Notes: generated from the letters alone by a model not told the origin. A DNA stretch of 64,000 nt from Mucilaginibacter arboris (GCF_009754915.1 NZ_WPIK01000015.1:1-64000), one strand, 5' to 3'. Numbered from the stretch's first letter, positions 41,291 to 51,115 are shown. Program-made: numbers and translations.

Positions 41291-43257
41291 TTTTTCTTTT
41301 TAAAGATGATTTCTGCTCGTTCTGATTGCACAATTTTGTTAAACAGCTCTTTTAAATAAGGATATTCTTCCGGTTCATAAACTGATTTATTAAGCTGTTT
41401 CACTTCAGAAAAACTAAACGCGCTGCCATCAACATCAATTTGGGTTTGATACTGGCCGCCATGTGCAGGAAGCGCAATGCCAATATCTGCTGGTTTACTT
41501 ACAATTTCATACTGTTCCGGAAAAATTACACGGATCATGGTTTTTGTTTCAGAAGGCGCCCCCCAGTTAACCGGATAAGTCCTTTCCTGAAGTTTAAACG
41601 GGTTTTCGGTAGTTCTGTCCATAAAAAACGGATTGAAAGAAAACTGTTCTTTGCCTAATTTTTCATAAGCATTAATTTCTATTTCGTAAACTTCGCTTAA
41701 TGGTTTTTCGTTATCATCTAAATTCTGGATTTCTGATTTAAGTATTTTAATTTTTGGCATACTTTCATCCAGGTTTTCTACATATTCATCAACGCTGTTA
41801 AATTTTTTTATCTTGTTACGTTTGTTATAAGCTTCATAACCAAATGAGTAATGGCTCATGGTGCCTTTCAACTTTCCGTTTTCATCCAAAGCCAAATTTA
41901 AATTGTAAACAGAGCTTTCTTTTTGCGATGCTTTTAAATCGGTCCAGTAAGAGGGTTTATCCAGGCTGATCACTCTTCCCTGGTCGTTAATGCAACGGAT
42001 CGGCAGCAAACCAAAAGGCAGCAGCGGGTCGGTTGCATCCAGTAAATACTTCTGATCGCCAATATCTACTTGTGCAATTACATAATTAAACTCGCTTACT
42101 ACCGGAAAAAGTTTGTTGATCAAACCATTATTTCTGGTAGAAAGTATGACCGCTTCGGATTGTAAACCAGCCGCAGATAAAGCAGAAACCAAAGCCAGGT
42201 TAATATCGGCCGAACTACCTGAACGCTTGTCTAATGCTTTTTTTATGCCATCAACACTGTATTTTTCAACATCGTTATCCCATTTAAACCATTTTTGCAG
42301 GTAACTGTAAACTGCTTTTGCTTTGGCGAGGTCATCAGTGGCACCGGCTGTAATTGCTGGAATTTTATCTTTAAACAAATCCTTCCGTTTCATCTGTTTG
42401 CCAAACATTTCGTCCCGCTTCAATTCATCGTCAACATCTGTCCATTGTTTGGTAATTTTATGTTTGATGCCGTGATAATCTGTAAATTCCGACAATTCAA
42501 AATATATGGCCGAAATAAAGTTGGAAGGTGCAGTCATGTATTTTTCTTCTACAAAAGCCGGAATATCTGTCATTGCATAAGTAATTACAGAACAATCTGC
42601 TTTAAAGCCGCCGCCTGGCGTAAAACACTCGCGTTCTAAAACTGCTGCATTTTTGGTCAGTTTCCTGCCTCCGCGAAGCGAAACATTGTAATTATAAACG
42701 GCTGGAATATGTGCAATGTATTCGCTGTAAACTTTAGGAATATCGGTTTGAAAATCCCAGCTTTTAAAGTTAAAAACAAAAGGGGAAACCAGCGTATATT
42801 TATATTCGATAATACAGCCGTCTTTTAAATTGGGCATGGCAAACCTTACCTGGTTGAGGTATTTCGATTTATTTTCCTTGTAAATCTTCGATTTATCAAG
42901 CGCATACGACTGGGCAATACCGTTTTCATCATTATAAAAAGTAATGCCTTCAACGCCTTCAACCGTTTCTTCCCGTTCTTCCTGCTTGTGCAAGCGTATA
43001 ATTACATCGCCGTGTTTAAAACCTTTACTATTGAAAATTTTAATTCTGACATGATATTCAAATACAAGTGGCGAACCTTCGCGATTGCTTATCTGTGCTG
43101 TGCCAAACTCTCTTAAAACTACTGCATTTGCAGCCGAATCTTTGCTGTAAGTTTTCATATTAAGCTCATCCGCAGCATATTTTCCATAATCAAAGTCCTG
43201 GGCATAAGCTTTTATTCCTGCTAACAGCAGTAAATAAATAAGTAAATGTTTTTTCAA
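41287..43257 (-). CDS. DUF3857/transglutaminase-like exported protein, degenerate site
   Basis: 656 aa with a signal peptide (LLIYLLLLAGIKAYAQ). Same layout as its downstream paralogue. At the position of the catalytic Cys the sequence reads RSGSSADINLALVSAL with no Cys, and the His position is FNYVIAQV with Asn; Asp remains in LLDATDP. The transglutaminase site is therefore probably inactive. It may form a complex with the active paralogue, whose gene it overlaps by 4 bp. Promoter not identified. Confidence 0.85.
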   Translation of the reverse strand: MKKHLLIYLLLLAGIKAYAQDFDYGKYAADELNMKTYSKDSAANAVVLREFGTAQISNREGSPLVFEYHVRIKIFNSKGFKHGDVIIRLHKQEEREETVEGVEGITFYNDENGIAQSYALDKSKIYKENKSKYLNQVRFAMPNLKDGCIIEYKYTLVSPFVFNFKSWDFQTDIPKVYSEYIAHIPAVYNYNVSLRGGRKLTKNAAVLERECFTPGGGFKADCSVITYAMTDIPAFVEEKYMTAPSNFISAIYFELSEFTDYHGIKHKITKQWTDVDDELKRDEMFGKQMKRKDLFKDKIPAITAGATDDLAKAKAVYSYLQKWFKWDNDVEKYSVDGIKKALDKRSGSSADINLALVSALSAAGLQSEAVILSTRNNGLINKLFPVVSEFNYVIAQVDIGDQKYLLDATDPLLPFGLLPIRCINDQGRVISLDKPSYWTDLKASQKESSVYNLNLALDENGKLKGTMSHYSFGYEAYNKRNKIKKFNSVDEYVENLDESMPKIKILKSEIQNLDDNEKPLSEVYEIEINAYEKLGKEQFSFNPFFMDRTTENPFKLQERTYPVNWGAPSETKTMIRVIFPEQYEIVSKPADIGIALPAHGGQYQTQIDVDGSAFSFSEVKQLNKSVYEPEEYPYLKELFNKIVQSERAEIIFKKKK

Positions 43258-43331
43258 GTGATGAAGGTTTTGGTAGTCAATATTAAAATACTTTTACGAC
43301 AATTCAAATGCCTTGTTAATAAAAAAACAGG

Positions 43332-43345
43332 CATAAAAGAAGCAT
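43332..43345 (+). repeat. interspersed motif between divergent genes
   Basis: CATAAAAGAAGCAT between the DUF3857 operon and the exonuclease gene. Confidence 0.88.
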
Positions 43346-43407
43346 GCTAATACAAGTAATTTTTTGGGTTCTGATGGTTTTTACGACCTTAGCGCTTTAT
43401 TTACACC

Positions 43408-44487
43408 ATGAAATTAAATTTAAAACGTCCGCTTGCATTTTTTGACCTGGAAACAACAGGCGTACATATTGGCAACGACCGGATTGTAGAGATGTCCATC
43501 ATTAAAATGAACGAAGATGGAAGTGAAGAAGTAAAGACCTGGCGTTTTAATCCCGGCATGCCAATTCCGCTCGAATCATCCTTAGTTCATGGCATTTATG
43601 ATGAACATGTTAAAGATGAACCAGCTTTTAAAGAAGTTGGGGCAGAGATAGCAGCATTTTTAACAAACAGCGACCTTGCAGGATACAATTCTAACAAGTT
43701 TGATATCCCAATGCTGATGGAAGAATTTTTAAGGGCTGAAGTTGACTTCGACCTGGAAAACCGTCATTTTGTAGATGTGCAAAATATTTTCCACCAGATG
43801 GAGCAGCGTACTTTACGTGCGGCTTACCAGTTTTACTGCGGAAAAGACATTATCAACGCGCATTCTGCAGAAGCTGATACCCGCGCAACGATGGAAGTTT
43901 TGTTAGCGCAAATTATGAAATACGAAGGCGTGGAATGGGAAAATAAAAAGGGTGTAAAAACAGTACCGGTGGTAAATGATGTAGAAGCTTTACATCAATT
44001 TACCAATCTTTCTAAGCCGGTTGATTTTGCCGGGAGAATGGTTTTTAACGAAAGCGGCGAAGAGCTGTTTAACTTTGGAAAACACAAAGGCAAAAGGGTA
44101 GAAGATGTGTTCCAGTTGGAGCCGAGCTATTACGCCTGGATGATGCAGGGCGATTTTCCGTTATATACCAAACGCCGTTTGGAAGCAATTTACAAACGCT
44201 GGACTGCCAAAAAGAACCAGTCAAAACCGCAGCAGCCAAAACCGGAAACGCAAAACAGGCCGCCGCAGCCAAAGCAAGATCAGGCTGTACCCGAAAATCA
44301 GAATCAAAATCAGCCGAAGCCTTATGTAAAACCGGCACAGCCTGGTAATCAAAGTCAAAGGCCGCAGCAACAGCAAAGGCCTCAGCATAAACCAAATTAT
44401 CAGCAACAGCCGCGAAAGGAACAAAAACCAGCAGAACCAATTAATGATGACATGCTGAACCAGTTGAAAATGAAGTTTGGCAAATAA
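43408..44487 (+). CDS. DnaQ-like 3-prime-5-prime exonuclease with P/Q-rich tail
   Basis: 359 aa. The DEDDh exonuclease domain has ExoI LAFFDLETTGVHIGNDRIVE (residues ~9-28), ExoII GYNSNKFDIPML (~92-103) and ExoIII with His in AHSAEADTRATMEVLLAQI (~151-169). A second domain near 210-255 (FGKHKGKRVEDVF, PSYYAWMMQGDFP) resembles DUF3820. The last ~90 residues are rich in Pro and Gln, a likely flexible tail. Cytoplasmic, repair or proofreading-like nuclease. A terminator and motif pair follow. Confidence 0.9.
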   Translation: MKLNLKRPLAFFDLETTGVHIGNDRIVEMSIIKMNEDGSEEVKTWRFNPGMPIPLESSLVHGIYDEHVKDEPAFKEVGAEIAAFLTNSDLAGYNSNKFDIPMLMEEFLRAEVDFDLENRHFVDVQNIFHQMEQRTLRAAYQFYCGKDIINAHSAEADTRATMEVLLAQIMKYEGVEWENKKGVKTVPVVNDVEALHQFTNLSKPVDFAGRMVFNESGEELFNFGKHKGKRVEDVFQLEPSYYAWMMQGDFPLYTKRRLEAIYKRWTAKKNQSKPQQPKPETQNRPPQPKQDQAVPENQNQNQPKPYVKPAQPGNQSQRPQQQQRPQHKPNYQQQPRKEQKPAEPINDDMLNQLKMKFGK

Positions 44488-44491
44488 AATA

Positions 44492-44505
44492 ATACTTCTT
44501 TTACC
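44492..44505 (-). repeat. interspersed motif, left arm of pair
   Basis: ATACTTCTTTTACC, 4 bp after the exonuclease stop codon. It faces the copy at 44551-44564. Confidence 0.85.
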
Positions 44506-44516
44506 GATTAATAATT

Positions 44517-44547
44517 GGTGTTACTAAACCTGTAACACCTTTTTTTA
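44517..44547 (+). terminator. terminator of the exonuclease gene
   Basis: GGTGTTAC pairs with GTAACACC around a 7-nt loop, followed by eight Ts. It is enclosed by two facing motif copies (44492, 44551). Confidence 0.85.
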
Positions 44548-44550
44548 TGC

Positions 44551-44564
44551 CTTAAAAGAAGCAT
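44551..44564 (+). repeat. interspersed motif, right arm of pair
   Basis: CTTAAAAGAAGCAT, in inverse orientation to 44492-44505. Confidence 0.85.
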
Positions 44565-44606
44565 TGCTTTCTTATTTTTTTCACCAAAAAAGAAAAAATA
44601 TAAAAG

Positions 44607-44637
44607 TTTGAGGTTATGGAAAAAAAAGTTTTCTTTG
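44607..44637 (+). promoter_or_regulatory. promoter of the iron-uptake genes
   Basis: TTTG at 44607-44610, 19-bp spacer, TTTCTTTG at 44630-44637 (one mismatch to TAnnTTTG). This is the Bacteroidota promoter layout. The predicted transcription start falls at or near the operator that begins at 44644. Confidence 0.65.
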
Positions 44638-44643
44638 CAAAAC

Positions 44644-44666
44644 TTATTTAGACTTAATCCAAATAA
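44644..44666. promoter_or_regulatory. 23-bp palindromic operator, probably iron-responsive
   Basis: An imperfect palindrome with half-sites TTATTT.GA.T and A.TC.AAATAA, 2 bp before the ATG of the siderophore receptor and just after the -7 box. Repressor binding would cover the transcription start. Its position before a siderophore receptor gene suggests Fur or a similar metal-responsive repressor. Confidence 0.6.
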
Positions 44667-44668
44667 AA

Positions 44669-47041
44669 ATGAATAAAAGTAGCCTTAACTTTATTACCTT
44701 ACTTATCTCCCTGCTTTTTTACAAACAAAGCTTTGCACAGCAACAGAATGCAAGCATCAAAGGGCACATTACAACTTCTGATAATAAACCGGCAGAATAT
44801 GTTTCTGTTATTTTAAATGATAAAGGTGCTGGAACATTAACCAATGCTAATGGCGATTATGTATTTCATAAATTAAGGGCAGGAAATTATTTAATCAGGG
44901 TTTCTGCAGTTGGTTTATCTTCACAAAGCAAAACAATCGATTTGAAAAACGGCGAGGCCAGAACAGCAGATTTTATGCTTAATGAAAACGCCAGGCAGCT
45001 AAAAGAAGTAAATATCAACGCCAGTAAAAACAATAAGTTTATTGTTAAACAAAGCGAAACAGTAGGAAAAATTCCGTTAACGCAGTTGGAAAACCCACAG
45101 GTTTATACTTCCATCAGTAAAGATTTAATGACTGAGCAATTGGTTTTTTCGGTTGATGATGCCATTCGTAATGCGCCTGGTATCCAAATGATGTGGCAGG
45201 CAACAAGCCGCAGCGGCGATGGCGGCAGCTATTATAATTCACGCGGTTTCATTGTTCAAAGTCAGTTTAGAAATGGTTTGGCAGGTATTATAACTTCCAC
45301 CAACGATGCGGCTAATATTGATAAAGTAGAAGTGGTTAAAGGCCCATCTGCCACACTGTTTGGCAGCGCTTTTACATCATACGGCGGTTTAATCAATCGT
45401 ACAACCAAAAAGCCTTTTGATACTTTTGGTGGCGAAGTAGCTTATTCTGCAGGAAGTTATGGTTTTAACCGTTTAAGTGTTGATATAAATACACCGCTTG
45501 ATCCGGCAAAAAAAGTATTATTCCGTTTAAATGCTGCCGGAAATTACAAAGGCAGTTTTCAGGATGCGGGCTTTAAACAAAGCATTTTTATTGCACCAAG
45601 CTTATCTTATCAGGCTACAAAACGTTTATCGTTTTCGTTTGATGCAGAACTTTCTTATGGTAAGGGTACCGGCGATCAATTTATTTTCTTTGATCAATCT
45701 GTAGCGGCTTTAGGTGTGAACAGTGCAGAAAAAGTAAACATCGATTATAAAAAAGCTTATTTCTCCAATGATCTGATCCAAAATTCGCAAAGCAATAACT
45801 TTTACGGGCAAGCTGTTTATAAGATTTCTGATCAATGGATATCACAAACCAACTTTTCTGCCTCTAACAGTTACTCTAACGGACACGGGCCTTATTTTTA
45901 TTTGGTGCCAAAAGATTCGCTATCCAGAAATGATCAGGCTACCAGAAATAGTAAAGCAGCTTATATAGAAGCCCAGCAAAATTTTAATGGAGATTTTAAA
46001 ATCGGTGGCCTGCGCAATCGTTTTGTTGGTGGTTTAGACTTTACGCGCATCAATTCGCAACAGTTTTTTTACGGCGCAACACTTCCTAAAAATATTTCAA
46101 CCATTGGCCAGCCTTCCAACTATTATGATTTTAACAGGGCAAATTTAGATGCTGAATATGCTAAAGCAAATCCATACGGTTATAACACTTATCCTTACGG
46201 CTTCAGAAATAATACTTATAGTGCTTATGTATCTGATGTATTGAACATTACTGATAATTTATTAGCTTCGGCAGGTGTACGCATCGATCGTTTTGATAAC
46301 CAAACCAGTGCTTACAAACAAACTGCTTATTCGCCAAAATTTGGCTTGGTTTATCAGCCAATAAAAGATGTAGTTTCTTTGTTTGCCAATTATCAAAATG
46401 GTTTTGTTAATCAAAACGGCACAGATTTTAACGGCAAATCCTTCAAACCAGAACAAGCCAATCAAACCGAAGGCGGCGTAAAATTGGATGCATTTGGCGG
46501 CAAATTGAGCAGCACTTTGAGTTATTATTATATCGAAGTAAAAGATATTTTGAGAGCTGATCCGGCACATGCAAATTTTTCCATCCAAAACGGAACACAG
46601 TTGAGCAAAGGTTTGGAAGCCGAAGTAATTGCCAATCCGTTTGAAGGTTTTAATGTTGTTGCAGGCTTTGGTTACAATGATTCAAGATATATCAACGCCA
46701 ATGCAGATGTGGATGGCCGCCGCCCTTCAACAGCTTCTTCGCCTTATAATACTAATTTGTGGTTAAGCTATCGTATCATGCATGGTTATGTAAAAGGTTT
46801 GGGTTTTGGCGTAGGCGGAAATTATGCTAGCGAAAATCACATTGTCAACAGTGCAAGCCTTGGTGTTTTCAGCTTGCCGTCTTATACCGTTTTGAATGCT
46901 TCTACTTTTTATGACCTCAAAAAATACAGGTTTGGGTTGAAGTGTGACAATTTCACCAACAAAAAATACTGGATCGGATACACTACCATGAACCCGCAAC
47001 AATTAATAAGCGTTGTTGGAAGCATAGCGTATAAATTCTAA
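44669..47041 (+). CDS. TonB-dependent siderophore receptor
   Basis: 790 aa, outer membrane. Signal peptide (LITLLISLLFYKQSFAQ) is followed by a CarboxypepD-reg domain (SIKGHITTSDNKPAEYVSVI, residues ~29-110), the plug (LVFSVDDAIRNAPGIQMMW, IDKVEVVKGPSATLFGS near 200-230) and a 22-strand barrel ending in GSIAYKF. The order matches siderophore receptors of the FhuA/FpvA type. The PepSY membrane protein gene follows by 29 bp, an arrangement common for ferric-siderophore uptake. A palindromic operator overlaps the leader, consistent with iron control. Confidence 0.9.
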   Translation: MNKSSLNFITLLISLLFYKQSFAQQQNASIKGHITTSDNKPAEYVSVILNDKGAGTLTNANGDYVFHKLRAGNYLIRVSAVGLSSQSKTIDLKNGEARTADFMLNENARQLKEVNINASKNNKFIVKQSETVGKIPLTQLENPQVYTSISKDLMTEQLVFSVDDAIRNAPGIQMMWQATSRSGDGGSYYNSRGFIVQSQFRNGLAGIITSTNDAANIDKVEVVKGPSATLFGSAFTSYGGLINRTTKKPFDTFGGEVAYSAGSYGFNRLSVDINTPLDPAKKVLFRLNAAGNYKGSFQDAGFKQSIFIAPSLSYQATKRLSFSFDAELSYGKGTGDQFIFFDQSVAALGVNSAEKVNIDYKKAYFSNDLIQNSQSNNFYGQAVYKISDQWISQTNFSASNSYSNGHGPYFYLVPKDSLSRNDQATRNSKAAYIEAQQNFNGDFKIGGLRNRFVGGLDFTRINSQQFFYGATLPKNISTIGQPSNYYDFNRANLDAEYAKANPYGYNTYPYGFRNNTYSAYVSDVLNITDNLLASAGVRIDRFDNQTSAYKQTAYSPKFGLVYQPIKDVVSLFANYQNGFVNQNGTDFNGKSFKPEQANQTEGGVKLDAFGGKLSSTLSYYYIEVKDILRADPAHANFSIQNGTQLSKGLEAEVIANPFEGFNVVAGFGYNDSRYINANADVDGRRPSTASSPYNTNLWLSYRIMHGYVKGLGFGVGGNYASENHIVNSASLGVFSLPSYTVLNASTFYDLKKYRFGLKCDNFTNKKYWIGYTTMNPQQLISVVGSIAYKF

Positions 47042-47070
47042 TTTTCAATAGATTTTAATCGGATGAAAGC

Positions 47071-48297
47071 TTGAAAAAGAAAAACAATACATCCTTATTT
47101 AAAAAAGTAAATGCCTTTTTACACCTCTGGCTCGGATTAATTTCCGGGCTGGTGGTGTTTATTGTTTCTATAACGGGTTGCTTGTTCTCTTTTCAAAAGG
47201 AAATTAGCGATGTAGTTTATCGAAAAGAATTTTTTATAACGCCACAGGCATCAGGCAAAACTTTGCCAATTACAAGGCTTAAACAAATTGCTGACCATTC
47301 CTTAGGTATTCCGTCTAATTTTATTACTACTTACCAAAAAGATAAAACGCACACCTGGGAATTTATGTGTTATAAACCGGGCGATCAAAAATCGTTTTTC
47401 TGGTTTGGAACGATTGATAGTTATAAATCAGTTTTTATTAATCCTTATTCCGGCAAAATAACAGGCGTTATGGATTATAAGAACAATTTTTTTGTGATTG
47501 TAAAATCCATCCATTGGAGCTTATTACTGAACGATAAATACGGACAGCCAATTGTTGGATATTCTACCTTGATATTTGTAATCCTGCTCATTTCCGGCTT
47601 GATTTTATGGTGGCCAAAAAACCTGAAAAAAGCAAACTTTGATAAAAGCTTTAAAATAAAATGGAAAGCCGGATTTAAAAGATTGAATTACGATCTGCAT
47701 AATGTTCCAGGTTTTTATGCTTTGTTTATCGGTATAATTTTAGGTCTTACCGGGATGGTTTTCGCGATGAAATGGTTTGAAACTTCGGTTTATATACTTA
47801 CAAATCAATCTTTAAAACCACCTGTATTTAAAAGTATCAATTCTGATACAACGCAAAAAGCTTTAAACAATCCCCTGGATATTGCTTTTTTTACTGCTAA
47901 AAGAAGCATGCCCGAAGCACAGCGAATTGGATTGAGCCCGGCAACAGGTACAAAAGGTGCAATTTATATTTTAGGTTATCGTGGTAAAGAAATTTATTAC
48001 GATTACGACCAATTGCAGTTTGACCAGTACACCGGAAAGCTGCTGAACCGGCAGAATTTTCGAGACAAAAACAGTGGTGAGAAAATTATCGGCATGAACT
48101 ATGACATTCATGTTGGCGCTATTCTGGGTTTGCCAGGAAAAATATTGGCTTTTTTAGCCAGTTTAATTTGTGCCAGTTTACCGGTTACCGGTTTTATTAT
48201 TTGGTTAGGGAAGAAGAAAAAATCGAAGCAAAAAGTTCGACGAAGTTTACAGCACTTAAAAAGCTTTAAAAAACGAAATATAGTTTTGAACAGGTAA
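47071..48297 (+). CDS. PepSY-type iron-uptake membrane protein (PiuB-like)
   Basis: 408 aa starting with TTG at 47071; no in-frame ATG exists before residue ~94, and an ATG at 47063 is out of frame. Four membrane segments are visible (FLHLWLGLISGLVVFIVSI, IFVILLISGLILWW, FYALFIGIILGLTGMVFAM, FLASLICASLPVTGFIIWL). HLWLGL and DLHNVPGFYALF carry conserved His residues typical of this family, which accepts electrons for reduction of imported ferric siderophores. The same-strand siderophore receptor lies 29 bp upstream. A motif copy (47896-47909) inside codes for KRSM. Confidence 0.85.
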   Translation: MKKKNNTSLFKKVNAFLHLWLGLISGLVVFIVSITGCLFSFQKEISDVVYRKEFFITPQASGKTLPITRLKQIADHSLGIPSNFITTYQKDKTHTWEFMCYKPGDQKSFFWFGTIDSYKSVFINPYSGKITGVMDYKNNFFVIVKSIHWSLLLNDKYGQPIVGYSTLIFVILLISGLILWWPKNLKKANFDKSFKIKWKAGFKRLNYDLHNVPGFYALFIGIILGLTGMVFAMKWFETSVYILTNQSLKPPVFKSINSDTTQKALNNPLDIAFFTAKRSMPEAQRIGLSPATGTKGAIYILGYRGKEIYYDYDQLQFDQYTGKLLNRQNFRDKNSGEKIIGMNYDIHVGAILGLPGKILAFLASLICASLPVTGFIIWLGKKKKSKQKVRRSLQHLKSFKKRNIVLNR

Positions 48298-48322
48298 AAA
48301 TTCTATTTGTACATTTTTATAT

Positions 48323-48336
48323 GATAAAAGAAGCAT
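48323..48336 (+). repeat. interspersed 14-bp motif (exact)
   Basis: Exact GATAAAAGAAGCAT between two convergent genes. Confidence 0.9.
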
Positions 48337-48345
48337 TTTGAACTT

Positions 48346-49284
48346 TTAACTATTCTTTAAAAATGAAATATTCCTCGTCAAACCCGAAAATTTCGTTCTT
48401 TTTACTGCGGAGTTTTTAAAAACCTTTTTAAAGGTATCTTCTGTAATTTCTTCCCAGTCAGCTTTGGTCATCGCCATTAATTCTGGCGGCGGTTGAAAAG
48501 CAGGTTCGTTATGCAGCACAGAAAAACGGTTCCAGGGACAAACTTCCTGACAAATATCACAGCCAAACATCCAATTGTCGGTTTTTCCTTTAAACTCTTG
48601 TGGGATTTCGTTTTTCAGCTCAATAGTTAAATACGAAATGCAGCGGCTGCCATCTACAACAGCGGGCGCAACAATAGCTTCGGTAGGGCAGGCATCCATG
48701 CAACGGGTACAGGTTCCGCAATGGTCCTGAGTTGGTTCAACATCATATTCTAATTCTAAGTCAATAATCAATTCAGCCAAAAAAAAGAAAGAACCTTTTT
48801 GCTTGCTTATCAAATTTCCGTTTTTGCCAATCCAGCCTAAGCCTGCTTTTTTTGCCCAGGCACGATCTAAAACCGGGGCAGAATCTACAAAAGCGCGTCC
48901 GTTCACTTCACCGGTTTGTTCCCGTATAAAATTTAACAGTAAAAAAAGCTTTTGCTTGATCACGTCATGATAATCGGCACCAAAAGCATAACGTGAAATT
49001 TTTGGCGCTTCGGGATCGAGCTGCTGCTGCTCAGAATAATAATTCAGCCCTAAAGAAATAACAGATTTGGCGCCATCAACCAATAAACGCGGGTCGAGCC
49101 GTTTATCAAAATGGTTTTCCATATAAGTCAGTTCTCCATGAAAACCTTTTTGAAGCCAGCTTTCTAACCGCGGCGCTTCTTCTTCTAAAAAACCGGCTTT
49201 GGCAATGCCGCAGAATAAAAATCCGAGCTTTTCTGCTTCGGCTTTAATCAATTGGCTGTAAACTGGTTTTTGCAGAGACGACAT
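48346..49284 (-). CDS. queG: epoxyqueuosine reductase
   Basis: 312 aa. N-terminal cobalamin-binding part ([38 protein letters not shown]) and a C-terminal double [4Fe-4S] ferredoxin-type part: [12 protein letters not shown] and [10 protein letters not shown]. It reduces epoxyqueuosine to queuosine in tRNA, the final modification step. Family length is about 310-380 aa. Cytoplasmic. Monocistronic, with a convergent PepSY gene downstream. Confidence 0.93.
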   Translation of the reverse strand: MSSLQKPVYSQLIKAEAEKLGFLFCGIAKAGFLEEEAPRLESWLQKGFHGELTYMENHFDKRLDPRLLVDGAKSVISLGLNYYSEQQQLDPEAPKISRYAFGADYHDVIKQKLFLLLNFIREQTGEVNGRAFVDSAPVLDRAWAKKAGLGWIGKNGNLISKQKGSFFFLAELIIDLELEYDVEPTQDHCGTCTRCMDACPTEAIVAPAVVDGSRCISYLTIELKNEIPQEFKGKTDNWMFGCDICQEVCPWNRFSVLHNEPAFQPPPELMAMTKADWEEITEDTFKKVFKNSAVKRTKFSGLTRNISFLKNS

Positions 49285-49629
49285 TACTTACAAAGATAAA
49301 GCTTTAACGGGTTTAATTACGAAAGTCAGTTTGAACACAATTACTTGTTGATAAAAAATGACTATTAATAGCTATTGATGATAGCAATAAGGAAATGGAG
49401 ATTAGGATACCATTTAACCTAAAAAGCAAACTTTATTATGGCACAACTAACCTATAACAGTAAAAGCGGAAAAGATTATTTAAACATTCTTTTTTGAATG
49501 CATCTTATATTTATAAAAGAAAGCAGTCTATGTTGTAAAATCTTCTTCTTATTTTGCAGTTACAAGTCTTTTAATATAAACTGAGTTTTTGCTGTTAAGG
49601 TATTTTATAGAAACAAAATCTAATTTTAC
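49285..49629. other. intergenic region, no confident feature
   Basis: 345 bp between divergent queG and a lipoprotein gene. A 19-codon reading frame begins at 49438 (MAQLTYNSKSGKDYLNILF), but it has no signal of being expressed. It likely holds two divergent promoters. Confidence 0.4.
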
Positions 49630-50541
49630 ATGAAAAATCAATACCTCATTTATTTTTTACTTTTTATTTTTTTAAGCAGTTGCAGCGTTCTGTCTGATAG
49701 TCAGCTTAAAAACATCAACGTTTATGCAACTGCGGCTAAAGCTTATTCCGATTATCCGGGCGAAGTGATAAGGCATTATGCTTTGTTAAACCAGGATAAC
49801 CGGATTTTAAAAGCAAGCAGTCTAAAAGATCTGCCCCTTGTACTTTCAGCTTTAAATAGTGCTACTGAAAATTATCAATTCAGAATAAACCAAGCAGATC
49901 AGTTCGACCTGTCATTAAAATTGTTTCAGCAATATGTGAGTTTGATGGCCACATTAAGTGCAGAAGATTATGTAAATGATTTAACCAGCAGTAGCAAAGC
50001 ATTGGGCGAAAGCAGTACCGATCTGGTAAAACAGTATAATGCTAAAGCCTCCAAAAAGTTGCCGGATGAAATAGGAGAGAAGCTTTCTTCTGCTGTTTTT
50101 ATTGTTGGAAAAAGGTGGGTTAAAAACAGGCAGGCAAAAGCTTTAAAAGAATTTATTCCGGCAGGAAACGTGCTGGTAGCTACAATGGTAGATAACCTGG
50201 TTGCCGGATTGGAAGGTAAAGACGCGGGTTCTTTTAAAGATTTAATTAGTTTAAGCAGAAGTGATTTTAAAGATAAATATGAAATAATTGTTCTATCAGA
50301 AAAAAACGGTATTAACTATCCCAATTTAAAAGTTTATTACGAAACCTTAAATCGCTATGATTCTTTAGAAGTTTTACGGGCACAATGCGTATTGTCGGCA
50401 AATAAGGTTAAAAGCTGTCACGAAAAATTAACTCAGGATATTCAAAATAAAAAGAAACTAAAAACAATTTTTACTGAAAGTAGCGATTTGATTGCTGATA
50501 TCAGAAAGCTTAAAGATGCATATCAAACCTTTGCGGATTAA
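49630..50541 (+). CDS. uncharacterised helical lipoprotein
   Basis: 303 aa. A hydrophobic segment (LIYFLLFIFLSSC) gives the lipobox LSSC (Cys18). The rest is mostly helical and charged, without a recognised family: repeated Leu/Lys patterns such as LPLVLSALNSATENYQF and KKLKTIFTESSDLIADIRKL. Cell-envelope location inferred from the lipobox. It is followed 31 bp later by a coiled-coil protein, probably in the same operon. No known function. Confidence 0.65.
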   Translation: MKNQYLIYFLLFIFLSSCSVLSDSQLKNINVYATAAKAYSDYPGEVIRHYALLNQDNRILKASSLKDLPLVLSALNSATENYQFRINQADQFDLSLKLFQQYVSLMATLSAEDYVNDLTSSSKALGESSTDLVKQYNAKASKKLPDEIGEKLSSAVFIVGKRWVKNRQAKALKEFIPAGNVLVATMVDNLVAGLEGKDAGSFKDLISLSRSDFKDKYEIIVLSEKNGINYPNLKVYYETLNRYDSLEVLRAQCVLSANKVKSCHEKLTQDIQNKKKLKTIFTESSDLIADIRKLKDAYQTFAD

Positions 50542-50572
50542 AATAAAAATTGAACCTCTAATATAAACGGCC

Positions 50573-50920
50573 ATGAATACAGAAGCAATGAACGTATTAA
50601 AGCAAATCAGGGAAACTACAAACCAATTGCAAGAGGAATTAGACGATCCGTATTATCAAAATCATACCGACGACCGGATACTTTTAGAATCGATGCTGAA
50701 TAACCTATATGATCAGGAAGATTTAATTATCAATAACACGATCCAAAATATTGTTCAGCAATTAAATGAAGGGAACAACAAGTTGCAGTTGCTAATTGAT
50801 AAGATGTCTGCTTCCAGCAATCAGATTGCAAAATTAAATGTTGTAGTTAAAAAAGTTTCGGATATTATTGCAGCGCTTGTGAAGATAACAACGGTAGCAG
50901 TTTCGGCAGGTTTACTTTAA
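50573..50920 (+). CDS. small coiled-coil protein
   Basis: 115 aa, not recognised. Long amphipathic helices: ETTNQLQEELDDPYYQN, then NIVQQLNEGNNKLQLLIDKM and a hydrophobic end (IIAALVKITTVAVSAGLL) that could insert in a membrane. It lies directly after the helical lipoprotein gene and is probably its operon partner. Possibly a small membrane-associated adaptor; this is inference. Confidence 0.55.
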   Translation: MNTEAMNVLKQIRETTNQLQEELDDPYYQNHTDDRILLESMLNNLYDQEDLIINNTIQNIVQQLNEGNNKLQLLIDKMSASSNQIAKLNVVVKKVSDIIAALVKITTVAVSAGLL

Positions 50921-51026
50921 CCAATTTACCTTCTAATTTTAATAATGGTTTTTCTAAAGAAACAACCTGCAGCAAAAACAATGAAGTTGTTTAAACTTTT
51001 TTTCTGGCCTTCTTTTTTGGGAGCCG

Positions 51027-51095
51027 ATGCTTCTTTTATCACCTAAAAATGTTGGTCGTTAGGTTTTGTTTTTAGGGGTTGATGCTTCTTTTATC
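51027..51095 (-). repeat. two direct exact motifs with extended consensus
   Basis: Exact complements at 51027-51040 and 51082-51095, each followed by ACCTAAAAA and then TGTTG. These show the extended consensus beyond the 14-bp core. Confidence 0.9.
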
Positions 51096-51115
51096 ACCTA
51101 AAAAATGTTGACCTT

